Shown in pieces: positions 1-7,200 of a stretch of 14,998 nt of DNA. A model generated the notes under the pieces. That model was not told the origin of the DNA. It did no database searches and worked only from the letters and a program-made list of their open reading frames with translations. Positions within the stretch are counted from its first letter, which is position 1. Every line of letters begins with the position of its first letter. The position numbers were made by a program, and so were the translations under genes. This stretch comes from an uncultured Corynebacterium sp. (GTDB lineage Bacteria > Actinomycetota > Actinomycetes > Mycobacteriales > Mycobacteriaceae), in the NCBI RefSeq assembly GCF_947253065.1, contig NZ_CAMXWS010000041.1, forward strand, positions 1 to 14,998. Reading direction: 5' to 3'.

Positions 1-762
1 AGAGTTGCCCTGCTCGATGGCCTGCTTCTTACCGGACTCAAGCTGACCGCCCATCTCAGCACGGATCTGCTCGAGGCGGCTGTGACCAGCCATCTGGATG
101 CCGGCCTGCTCAACCTCAGCCATGCGGCCCTGAACGGAGCTCTGCGCAAGCTCAGCCTGGCCGAGGGCCTTGGAGTATCGGCGCTCGATCTTTTCCCGCA
201 CCTGGTCCAAGTTCGGGGTAGCGCCATCGGTGATGGAGTTCATCGACTGCAGGGACTCGGAGACCTTCTCCTGCATCTTGGCCTGCTCAAGCTGGGACAG
301 CAGCTTGGAACGCTCAGCGACCTGCTGCTGCAGCTTCATGGAATTTCGCTCCACTGCCTTCTTAGCCTGCTCAGCCTGCTGGAGTGCCTGGTCGTGCAGA
401 GCCTTGGTGTCTTCCACGCCCTGCTCAGCGGTGACCAGCTGAGCAGCGAAAGCTTCCGCGGCGTTCTCGTACTCGGTGGCCTTGGCATTGTCGCCCTCAG
501 CGCGGGACTTATCAGCCAACTGCAGAGCCTGCTTGGTATTCGACTGCAGCTTCTCTACATCAGCCAGGCGGCGGTTAAGCTGCATCTCCAGCTGGCGCTG
601 GTTACCAATCACGGCAGCAGCCTGCTGAGACAGTTCCTGGTGCTGGCGCTGCGCTTCACCGATCGCCTGCTCGATCTGGATCTTCGGGTCTGCATTCTCT
701 TCGATCTTGTTGTCGAAGAGGGCCATCAGGTAATTCCAGAATTTGCTGAAGGGATTAGCCAT
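1..762 (-). CDS. pspA: Phage shock protein A / IM30 family protein (3' end beyond the window)
   Basis: PspA-type membrane-stress effector, a peripheral inner-membrane protein that oligomerises on damaged membrane. The reading frame is open from the ATG at 762 to the left edge (254 codons with no stop), so only the C-terminus is missing. The protein starts MANPFSKFWNYLMALFDNK, the expected short amphipathic N-terminal helix. It then continues as one long Gln/Ala/Glu-rich coiled coil typical of the family. A GAAAGG element lies about 14 nt before the ATG, a long spacing for a ribosome binding site. It follows clgR on the same strand after 104 bp, the clgR-pspA order of mycobacteria, where ClgR activates pspA under envelope stress. 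Similar regulation here is inference. Family assignment is very secure. Confidence 0.95.
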   Translation of the reverse strand, partial: MANPFSKFWNYLMALFDNKIEENADPKIQIEQAIGEAQRQHQELSQQAAAVIGNQRQLEMQLNRRLADVEKLQSNTKQALQLADKSRAEGDNAKATEYENAAEAFAAQLVTAEQGVEDTKALHDQALQQAEQAKKAVERNSMKLQQQVAERSKLLSQLEQAKMQEKVSESLQSMNSITDGATPNLDQVREKIERRYSKALGQAELAQSSVQGRMAEVEQAGIQMAGHSRLEQIRAEMGGQLESGKKQAIEQGNS

Positions 763-817
763 GGTCGTGTAAATAGCCTTTCTACGACGCAGTGTTCAAC
801 CACGTCACGTAATTCGT

Positions 818-839
818 CGCTAACGGTTCAATCGTAGCG
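818..839. promoter_or_regulatory. Candidate operator/promoter region of pspA
   Basis: A 5-bp inverted repeat, CGCTA ... TAGCG, spans 22 bp in the clgR-pspA gap. On the minus strand a TACGAT box (836-831) that fits a -10 element lies inside it, which would give a leader of about 60 nt for pspA. The half-sites resemble the CGC/GCG halves of published ClgR sites, but the spacing is wider than the CGC-N5-GCG form I know. Low-confidence suggestion only. I see no clear ECF-type GGAA...GTT promoter. Confidence 0.2.
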
Positions 840-842
840 GAG

Positions 843-861
843 CCCCGCCACATGCGCGGGG
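843..861 (-). terminator. Stem-loop just after clgR
   Basis: CCCCGC (843-848) and GCGGGG (856-861) form a perfect 6-bp GC stem with a 7-nt loop, starting 5 bp after the clgR stop. Read in the clgR direction there is no U-tract, so this may be a weak or attenuating terminator, or an mRNA-end stabiliser, between clgR and pspA. Confidence 0.45.
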
Positions 862-866
862 TGTGT

Positions 867-1262
867 TTAGACCTCTGCTGCAGCGGGCGGGGTATGCGCC
901 AGCTCGTCCTCCATGGACTGGAGAGTCAAGTTTGCAGCTGCCTCAAGCAGCAACTCGGACACCGTGGTATCCAATGCCACGCAGACGGAGGCAAGAAGTT
1001 CGGACGAGACTTCTTTGCGGCCACGTTCCAACTCGGAGATATAGCCCGGGGAGACTCGTGCTTCGTCCGCAAGTTCGCGCAGCGTCACGCCTTTGTCGGC
1101 GCGGAAAGCACGCAAGGACATGCCAAGTGCTTCACGAAGAAGCGGTTCGCGGACCCTGCGGGATGTCGACTTAGGTGCGTGCGCCACACCACGGTCGTGC
1201 AGACGGGCCGACGGGGCGGACTTGTAATTGAGCGTCGTTGTAGTTGCCATCACGTCGTTCAA
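867..1262 (-). CDS. clgR: ClgR, XRE-family transcriptional activator of Clp protease and stress genes
   Basis: A helix-turn-helix protein of 131 aa from the TTG at 1262, or 127 aa from the ATG at 1250. The HTH (LRELADEARVSPGYISELER) and the following segment with RKEVSSELLASVCVALD match ClgR regulators, which activate clpP/clpC and, in mycobacteria, the pspA locus. The TTG overlaps the cinA stop as TTGA, with GGAG 5 nt upstream, so TTG fits translational coupling. From the ATG the GGAG lies too far away (about 17 nt) to help. ATG remains possible. The N-terminal ~40 residues before the HTH are low-complexity and basic. The protein ends AAAEV; ClgR proteins are known Clp substrates, but whether this tail is a degron cannot be told from sequence. 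It is the last gene of pgsA-cinA-clgR and precedes pspA. Confidence 0.9.
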   Translation of the reverse strand: MNDVMATTTTLNYKSAPSARLHDRGVAHAPKSTSRRVREPLLREALGMSLRAFRADKGVTLRELADEARVSPGYISELERGRKEVSSELLASVCVALDTTVSELLLEAAANLTLQSMEDELAHTPPAAAEV

Positions 1263-1855
1263 CGGTTCTCCCCTTCGTTTTGTTCCCGACTCACTTCATG
1301 CATTACGGCAACCATAGCGGCTGCCACGGACAGTTGACGGATTTCTTGTCGATTCCCCACCACCACGCGCACCGGCTCATCATGGTCAGGCGCCAATGCG
1401 AACCGCGTCAGCTCTGGGTGATTGGCGATATCGGCCAGAATCGCCGAAGCCGGGTGCGACACCGTACGACTCGGTCCAGCCACCGCAATATGAACCTCGC
1501 CAACCGGATGCCCATCCTGTGGGTCCGGGCCAGCCACACCGGTCAATGCAACACCCCACGTGGCACCACAAGCTTTCTGCGCACCACGAGCCATATGACG
1601 AGCAGTAGAGGCAGCCACCGGACCGTGGGTCTCCAGGATGGAAGACGGCACACCTGCCAAAGCTTCCTTCAGATCCGTCGCGTACGTGACCAGTCCCCCA
1701 CGCAAAACCTGCGATGCACCCGGAACCGAAGCCACGGTGGAACAGGCCAAACCGGCAGTCAAAGATTCACAGAACGCGAGGGTCTCTCCGCGCTCGGTCA
1801 GGGTGCGGACGAGGGTGGGGGCACTTGGGACGTCGATAAGCATGCTCTCGCTCAT
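1259..1855 (-). CDS. cinA: CinA C-terminal-domain protein (NMN deamidase, PncC-type)
   Basis: A stand-alone 198-aa CinA C-terminal domain, the fold of nicotinamide-nucleotide amidohydrolases that convert NMN to nicotinic acid mononucleotide in pyridine-nucleotide salvage. Visible family motifs are ESLTAGL (about residues 30-36, active-site Ser in the position of the usual ESCTGG), GGLVTYATDLK, ALTGVAGPD and GEVHIAV. The N-terminal MoCF-like domain of full-length CinA is absent, as in other short actinobacterial members. The ATG at 1855 overlaps the pgsA stop as ATGA, with AGGA 8 nt upstream, and its own stop overlaps the clgR TTG start. All three are therefore probably one coupled operon. A second in-frame ATG four codons in is a less likely start. 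The exact substrate is taken from the family and not shown here. Confidence 0.9.
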   Translation of the reverse strand: MSESMLIDVPSAPTLVRTLTERGETLAFCESLTAGLACSTVASVPGASQVLRGGLVTYATDLKEALAGVPSSILETHGPVAASTARHMARGAQKACGATWGVALTGVAGPDPQDGHPVGEVHIAVAGPSRTVSHPASAILADIANHPELTRFALAPDHDEPVRVVVGNRQEIRQLSVAAAMVAVMHEVSREQNEGENR

Positions 1856-2409
1856 GCTGCCGTCCTGTTCGCCTTCGCACCATCAACGAGGTACTGCACG
1901 CCGGTGACCACCGTGACCACCACTGCGATGAGCATGACCACCAGCGTCGGCATATCCATCCAGCTCGGCAGTGGGCACAAGTACATACCCACGCCAACGG
2001 ATTGCAGCACGGTCTTGAGCTTGCCACCCTTCGATGCCGGCACGACCTTTCCACCGCGCAACAGCACCATGCGCCACAATGTAATACCCAGCTCACGCAC
2101 CAAAATGACGACGGTGATCCAGATCGGCAACGGGCCGGCAATATTCAACGTCACCAGCGCTGTGATCATCAGCGCCTTGTCAGCGATCGGGTCCGCAATT
2201 TTGCCGAAGTCAGTGATCAGTCCACGGGAACGGGCAATATCGCCGTCCAGCTTGTCCGTAATCATCAGCGCCACGAACAGACCAAACGCCCACCACCACC
2301 GTTCGGTGAGCACGAGCCACGCTAGGACTGGGACGAAAATGATGCGCAACGACGTTAAGACGTTGGGCACATTCCAATTCGAGGGCTTCTGCTGGGATGG
2401 TGCATTCAC
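1852..2409 (-). CDS. pgsA: CDP-diacylglycerol--glycerol-3-phosphate 3-phosphatidyltransferase
   Basis: Integral membrane CDP-alcohol phosphatidyltransferase that makes phosphatidylglycerophosphate, the precursor of phosphatidylglycerol and cardiolipin. From the GTG at 2409 it is 185 aa. The complete CDP-OH motif D-x2-DG-x2-AR-x8-G-x3-D-x3-D is present at about residues 52-77 (TDKLDGDIAR ... GKIADPIAD). Several hydrophobic helices surround it. Start choice: an in-frame ATG at 2430 would add seven residues (MECRVGG) but has no ribosome binding site. TAGGGT (2422-2417) lies 7 nt before the GTG, fitting a leaderless transcript. It is first in the coupled pgsA-cinA-clgR set. Other CDP-alcohol transferases share the motif, but the size and context favour PgsA. 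Confidence 0.9.
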   Translation of the reverse strand: MNAPSQQKPSNWNVPNVLTSLRIIFVPVLAWLVLTERWWWAFGLFVALMITDKLDGDIARSRGLITDFGKIADPIADKALMITALVTLNIAGPLPIWITVVILVRELGITLWRMVLLRGGKVVPASKGGKLKTVLQSVGVGMYLCPLPSWMDMPTLVVMLIAVVVTVVTGVQYLVDGAKANRTAA

Positions 2410-2416
2410 ACCCCCA

Positions 2417-2422
2417 ACCCTA
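2417..2422 (-). promoter_or_regulatory. -10 box of pgsA (leaderless)
   Basis: TAGGGT on the minus strand, with 7 nt to the GTG start, places transcription initiation at or next to the start codon. No convincing TTGACA-like -35 is visible: the -35 position (17 bp away) is occupied by the opposing yciI -10 box. Confidence 0.5.
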
Positions 2423-2439
2423 CATTCCATGTCGCGCGC

Positions 2440-2445
2440 TAGACT
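2440..2445 (+). promoter_or_regulatory. -10 box of the yciI gene (leaderless)
   Basis: TAGACT lies 8 nt before the ATG at 2454, with no Shine-Dalgarno between them. It is flanked by a 5-bp inverted repeat GCGCG (2434-2438) / CGCGC (2447-2451). Its -35 position 17 bp upstream coincides with the pgsA -10 box on the other strand. Confidence 0.55.
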
Positions 2446-2453
2446 TCGCGCCC

Positions 2454-2738
2454 ATGAGCTATTTCATTGCGACTTACACGTATGGCGACAAATCCCTCGT
2501 TCAAGAAACCCGCCCAGCGCACCGCGACTTCATCGGCACGCTCAAAGCCGAAGGCAAAGTGATTGCAGCTGGCCCTTTCGCTGGTGACGAGCAGTCCATC
2601 ATCATCGTACGTCTGGACGAAGGCGCATCCATCGCTGATGCCGAAGCATTGCTTGCCGACGACCCCTACCTCGCCGCCAACGCCCTGGCCGACCGGGAGA
2701 TCCGTGAATGGACCCCGGTCATCCGCGCTTGGGACTAA
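2454..2738 (+). CDS. YciI family protein
   Basis: A 94-aa single-domain YciI-like protein (ferredoxin-like/dimeric alpha-beta barrel fold) starting MSYFIATYTYGD. Family features are His23 in RPAHRDF, GPF at about residue 40, and DDPYLAAN at about 69-76. The His/Asp pair is the proposed active site in the family, whose cellular substrate is generally unknown. The frame extends upstream to 2397 (MVHSHPQ...), but that extension overlaps pgsA and its promoter and lacks family similarity. The ATG at 2454, behind a TAGACT box, is the better start. It is divergent from pgsA and converges with terC, with only 6 bp between the stop codons. Confidence 0.85.
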   Translation: MSYFIATYTYGDKSLVQETRPAHRDFIGTLKAEGKVIAAGPFAGDEQSIIIVRLDEGASIADAEALLADDPYLAANALADREIREWTPVIRAWD

Positions 2739-2744
2739 TCCGAG

Positions 2745-3920
2745 TTATTTCTTCCGGCCACCGCGCGCGACGTCCAAATGAGCGGTCTCACGCGAACCGG
2801 TCGCGGTGTGATCGCCCTTGCCGGACGTCGCTGGGTCATCGACCCACTCGATGTGATGGCCCTGGGCGTCCACCTTGCGACGATTCCCGTGATCGTCGTA
2901 GTCAATATGGTACTTCTGCTCCTCACGGCTGGAACGCCCGGCCTTGACATCCGCGCGCTCCTTAATGATCGACGCCACCGCCGTCACCGCCAACACCGCA
3001 ACAATGACCACCAGCGACAGCACGGTGCTGACCTCTGGCACATTGACGTTCTCGCCACCATTAATGAACGACAGATTGTTCTCGTGCAGAGCATGGAGCA
3101 GAAGCTTTGCACCGATAAAGCCCAGCACGACCGCCAGGCCGTACGGCAGGTACACCAGCTTGTCCAGCAGACCGTTCAGCAGGAAGTACAGCTGACGCAA
3201 ACCCAGCAGCGCGAACGCATTGGCGGTGAACACCAGGAATGCTTCCTGTGTGATGCCGTAGATCGCCGGAATGGAATCGAAGGCGAACATCACGTCGATG
3301 AAGCCAATGGACAAAAGTGCAACGAACAGCGGAGTCACTGCCTTCTTGCCAGCTTCCGTAACCGAAAACAGACGGTCACTGTGGTACGACTTGGTCACCG
3401 GAATGACCTTGCGCAGGGTCTTGACCACGAACATGTCATTCGGATCCGGATCTTCCTGATCAGTGGCCTCATCATAGACCATCTTGATCGCGGTGTACAG
3501 CAGGAACGCAGCGAAGATGTAGAACACATCGGACCATGCCTCGATGATCACTGCGCCCAGCAAAATGAACAGCAAACGGCAGATCAGCGCGATCACAATG
3601 CCGATGAGCAGCACCTTCTGCTGATATGCACGCGGGATCTTGAACGCACCCATGATCAGCGCAAAGACGAAGAGGTTATCCACACTCAGGGATAACTCGG
3701 TGATGTAGCCGGTGAAGAACTGCACGCCGTGCTCAGCGTCCCACAGCCACCACACGATGCCACCAAAAATGCATGCCATGAGCATGTAGAACGCGGCCCA
3801 GCCGCCCGATTCTTTCATCGTCGGCTCGTGCGGGGTACGCACGTGCGAAACGAAGTCAAAGATAAAGAAGCCGAGAATCACTGCTGAGGTGATCAGCCAA
3901 ATAGAAAGGGGCACATGCAT
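2745..3920 (-). CDS. terC: TerC/Alx-family membrane protein, probable Mn2+ (metal) exporter
   Basis: A 391-aa polytopic membrane protein of the TerC family (E. coli Alx, B. subtilis YkoY/MeeF relatives), implicated in manganese efflux and metalation. Conserved acidic membrane motifs are LSLSVDNLFVF (about 76-86) and FAFDSIPAIYGIT (about 212-224), carrying the likely metal-binding Asp residues. About eight to nine hydrophobic segments run from residue 4 to about 320. The ATG at 3920 has GGAGG with 7-nt spacing. A frame extension to 3977 would run through the riboswitch and is rejected. The C-terminal ~70 residues are hydrophilic and rich in His, Asp and Arg, with a near-repeat YHIDYDD / HHIEWVDD, longer than in minimal TerC proteins. 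Expression is probably set by the riboswitch in its leader. The transported ion is inferred from family plus riboswitch class. Confidence 0.92.
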   Translation of the reverse strand: MHVPLSIWLITSAVILGFFIFDFVSHVRTPHEPTMKESGGWAAFYMLMACIFGGIVWWLWDAEHGVQFFTGYITELSLSVDNLFVFALIMGAFKIPRAYQQKVLLIGIVIALICRLLFILLGAVIIEAWSDVFYIFAAFLLYTAIKMVYDEATDQEDPDPNDMFVVKTLRKVIPVTKSYHSDRLFSVTEAGKKAVTPLFVALLSIGFIDVMFAFDSIPAIYGITQEAFLVFTANAFALLGLRQLYFLLNGLLDKLVYLPYGLAVVLGFIGAKLLLHALHENNLSFINGGENVNVPEVSTVLSLVVIVAVLAVTAVASIIKERADVKAGRSSREEQKYHIDYDDHGNRRKVDAQGHHIEWVDDPATSGKGDHTATGSRETAHLDVARGGRKK

Positions 3921-4060
3921 GATGAAACCTCCGGTTGAGATGAAAAATAACCGGAGGTCTCCCCCACCCTTTTTCATGGTGGGCCGCCTGGACCGGGAAC
4001 CTCATAACTGGGTTAGCCGTGTTGACGATCCAAGGCGCTTTTGGGGTACTCCCCTCCAAC
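3921..4060 (-). ncRNA. yybP-ykoY (Mn2+) riboswitch in the terC leader
   Basis: Reading the minus strand, the leader has the family landmarks in order. GGAGG (4057-4053) runs into GGGGAGTA (4054-4047), with a short GGGG/CCCC hairpin. A bulged helix follows, CGCCT-T-GGA with TCCAGGCG. Next is an inner stem CCCACC / GGGTGG, and then GAGACCTCC (3961-3953), the second conserved loop plus the closing strand. GGAGG and CCTCC form the basal helix, as in B. subtilis yybP. The two conserved purine-rich loops dock and bind Mn2+ in known members. Position ahead of a TerC-family gene fits the class. I assign it by pattern recognition; a covariance-model search would confirm it. Confidence 0.85.
3927..3958 (-). 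promoter_or_regulatory. Shine-Dalgarno-sequestering hairpin, riboswitch expression platform
   Basis: A perfect 10-bp inverted repeat: ACCTCCGGTT (3958-3949), a 12-nt loop, and AACCGGAGGT (3936-3927). The second arm contains the terC Shine-Dalgarno GGAGG (3932-3928). The first arm contains CCTCC, which is also needed for the aptamer basal helix. The two folds are mutually exclusive: aptamer closed leaves the ribosome site free (ON), hairpin formed hides it (OFF). Confidence 0.8.
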
Positions 4061-4068
4061 AGGAAGCA

Positions 4069-4074
4069 ACCCTA
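4069..4074 (-). promoter_or_regulatory. Candidate -10 box of the terC leader transcript
   Basis: TAGGGT on the minus strand lies about 8-10 nt before the start of the predicted aptamer, the right place for a transcript beginning just 5' of the riboswitch. The -35 region is weak. Confidence 0.4.
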
Positions 4075-4126
4075 CTTGATCATTGAAGCGAGCACATAGC
4101 CCGACATTCGAAGGCGAAAACTAGCC

Positions 4127-4204
4127 GTGGATCTGGATTACATCCCGCCGATAAAAGCCCAGGTCAATTTTCGCGCACGGGGCAATCATGTAATCGAGAT
4201 CCAC
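4127..4204. repeat. 78-bp imperfect inverted repeat between ftsK and terC
   Basis: Two 17-nt arms (4127-4143, GTGGATCTGGATTACAT; 4188-4204, ATGTAATCGAGATCCAC) are reverse complements except for two central positions. This gives 8 + 7 bp of helix with a 2x2 internal loop and a 44-nt apical region that could add a short CCCG/CGGG stem. It lies 17 bp after the ftsK stop and 52 bp before the terC -10 box. There is no U-tract, so it is not a canonical terminator. Role unknown. Confidence 0.7.
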
Positions 4205-4223
4205 TTGTTCTCCATCGAACTTC

Positions 4224-7200
4224 CTAAAACGCCCCACCGGTCGGGTTATAGGTCGCTTTCACCGTCTGGGCATCGGAGCCGGGGTCGGTGTCGGCGGGGG
4301 TGTCAGTGGAGGCGTCGTTAAGCGCTTGCTCTTCGAGCACTGCCTTGGGCGCTTCGGCGGGGTCGGCCCCCTTGATCATCCACTGGATGGTCTCGAGCTC
4401 CTCGGGCTTGACCAAGACTTCGCGGGCCTTGGACCCCTCGGACGGGCCGACGACACCGCGGGACTCCATGAGGTCCATCAGGCGACCCGCCTTGGCAAAG
4501 CCGATGCGGAGTTTGCGCTGCAGCATTGAGGTGGAACCGAGCTGAGAGGTGACAACGAGCTCGACGGCTTCGAGGAGGTCGTCCATGTCCTTGCCGATCT
4601 CTTCGTCGATTTCCTTTTTCTCCGGGGCCTTTTCCTCGGTAACGCCCTCGGTGTAGTGCGGTTCGCCCTGCTGCTTGACGGCATCAACGACAGCCTGGAT
4701 CTCTTCGTCGGAGACAAATGCACCTTGGAGGCGCTGTGGTTTGCCGGCACCCTGCGGAATGAACAGCGCGTCGCCCATACCAATGAGCTTCTCCGCGCCA
4801 CCCTGGTCGAGAATGACTCGGGAATCGGTCAGCGAGGACGTCGCAAATGCGAGGCGCGACGGAACGTTGGTCTTGATCAGGCCGGTGACCACGTCAACAG
4901 ACGGACGCTGCGTAGCCAAGACAAGGTGGATGCCCGCGGCACGTGCCTTCTGGGTGATGCGGACGATCGAGTCCTCGATTTCCTTCGGGGCGGTCATCAT
5001 GAGGTCGGCAAGCTCATCGACCACACAGACGATGAGCGGGTACGGGCGCATCTCACGCTCGGATCCTGGAGGTGCGGTGTGCTCACCGGAACGGACCTTC
5101 TTGTTGAAGTCCTTGATGTGACGCACGCGCGCGGACTTCATGTCCATGTAGCGCTGCTCCATCTCTTCAACAAGCCACTGCAGTGCGGCCGCTGCCTTCT
5201 TCGGCTGAGTAATGATCGGAGTGATCAGGTGCGGGATGCCTTCATACGGGGTCAGCTCCACCATCTTCGGGTCAACGAGGATGAGTCGGACCTCTTCCGG
5301 CGTTGCGCGGGTGAGCAGCGAGACCAGCATCGAGTTCACAAATGCGGACTTACCGGAACCAGTTGAACCAGCCACGAGCAAGTGCGGCATCTTCTGAACG
5401 GATGCAGAGACAAAATCGCCTTCAATATTTTTGCCCAGACCGATCAACATCGGGTCCTGCTCCGAGCGCACATTCGGCGCATCGAGGACGTCGCGGAGGC
5501 GGACCATCTCGCGGTCGGCATTCGGAACCTCAATACCCACAGCGGATTTGCCAGGAATCGGGGTGAGCAGGCGGACGTTGTCCGTCGCCACCGCATAAGC
5601 CAGGTTGGACTGCAGGTTCGTGATCTTGGAAACCTTTACGCCAGGCCCAAGCTCGACTTCGTAGCGCGTCACTGTCGGACCACGCGAGAATCCGGTGACC
5701 GCAGCATCGACCTTGAATTCTTCAAAGACTTCGGTGATCGCTTCGATCATCCGGTCGTTGGTTTCCGTGCGAGTCTTCGGCGCGTTGCCCGGAATGAGCA
5801 AGCTTGTCGACGGCAGGTCGTAGTCACTTTCGCCCTCCGGTTCCCGCACGGCAGGAGCGTCAGCCTGCTTTTGCTCCTTCTCCGAATTCGGTATGGAAGC
5901 GGGAATGGAGGAAGCATCGATGCCCGAGCGGGCGATGATCTGCTTGCGCATTTCTTCGCGCGCTTGGGTCACTGCGTCGTTTTCATCCGAGGCGTTGTCC
6001 TGCACCGCTTCGATAGGTGCGGTATCAGATGGCTTTGGTCCGCGCTTCTTCCGGGCTGGCTTGCTTGCAGCTGCAGCGGCACCAGCCGCGGCGCCGGCAC
6101 CGGCTGCTGCAGCACCTGCAGCACCTGCAGCACCTGCTCCCGCCGGGGCGCCTGCAGCGGGGAGCTGCTCGGTGAACGCTGCTTCGTCCGCAGCAGAAGA
6201 ACGGGACAGCACGCGAGTCTCGTTGGACGGCGCGGGGCGTCGACGGGGGGTGGGTTCGGACGGGGCGTCGAAAAGCGTGGGGTCCGAAGCGTCTTCGTCG
6301 ACGGGATAATTGTCCATCGGCGTGCGTGAACGTTTGCGGGTGCGACTCTTCGTACGGTCCTGCGCCTGTTCGCGTGGGCGACGCTCGCGCCCCTCAGCGA
6401 TGTCGTCGAGATCCGACTCGACATAGCCGTACATATCGTCGGAGTCTTCATCCTCCGGATCCGGCGTGTGCGCATTGGAAGCGATTCCCTGCAGCAGACT
6501 ACGGATGTAGTCGACAGACTCACGCACGGTGATGCCGGTAGCCAGCAGTGCTGCATAAACAATCACAAGTCCAAGGAGAGGGACAGCCACAAACGGAGTG
6601 AATCCAGCACTCAACGGTCCACCGACGACCGCGCCAATCGCACCACCGGCGATCTTGCGATCAGCCCAATCAGACGGATTGCCCGCGAAAATGTGGATCA
6701 AGCCGAGCATGCAAACAGCGATAATGGTCAGGCCAACACCGCTATGGGCGCGCTCAGAAAATGAGTTGCCCAGCCCCAGCATCATCGCAACGGCAATGCC
6801 AACGAGCACCACCGGCAAAATCAGTGCACCTGCACCAATGATCCAGTGTGCACCGCTAGCAATAGCAGCACCGACCGGGCCAGCAATATCCAGCCATACC
6901 GACGCGCCCAGAACAGCAGCGAGTCCGATCAGGATCAGCCCTAGAGCATCCACGCGGCGTCCGCTGTCGGACATATCTACATCATCAGCATCGTACGAAT
7001 CGTCCACAGTGTGTGTCTCCTCAGCGCTGTCCGCGTCATAAGAATCGGCTTCCTCATAGGAGTCCTTCGCTTTCCGCTTCCGACGGCGGCGCGAAGGAGC
7101 CTTCATGTCATCGAGCAGGTCCTCATTCCGACGTCGACGCGAACCAGCCTTACGGCCAACCGCACCGAAAGCTCCAGTCACTTCACGCGCGGCATTTCCC

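Noticed and set aside
82..837. 251-codon plus-strand frame opposite pspA
   Set aside because: Leu-rich mirror image of the PspA coiled coil (Gln codons CAG read as CTG Leu); no start signals.
1244..2587. 447-codon plus-strand frame across cinA, pgsA and the yciI start
   Set aside because: Runs antisense through two well-supported genes and through the yciI start in another frame; composition is atypical (Arg/His/Thr-rich) and it has no recognisable domain.
2739..2744. Possible bidirectional terminator between yciI and terC
   Set aside because: Only 6 bp separate the convergent stops and no stem-loop can be built outside the coding regions.
2778..3695. 305-codon plus-strand frame opposite terC
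   Set aside because: Antisense to a clear TerC protein; His/Gln/Arg-rich shadow product.
4121..4204. 27-codon minus-strand frame from a GTG with GGAG 5 nt upstream, spanning the inverted repeat after ftsK
   Set aside because: The ribosome-site spacing is attractive, but the frame is nearly coextensive with the inverted repeat and the peptide has no recognisable feature. A structural explanation of the repeat is simpler.
4127..4321. 64-codon plus-strand frame starting GTG at the same repeat
   Set aside because: Runs antisense into the ftsK C-terminus and lacks any start signal; its existence follows from the symmetry of the repeat.
4656..6329. 236- and 315-codon plus-strand frames opposite ftsK
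   Set aside because: Shadow frames of the ftsK motor and linker regions; no ribosome sites or domain signatures.
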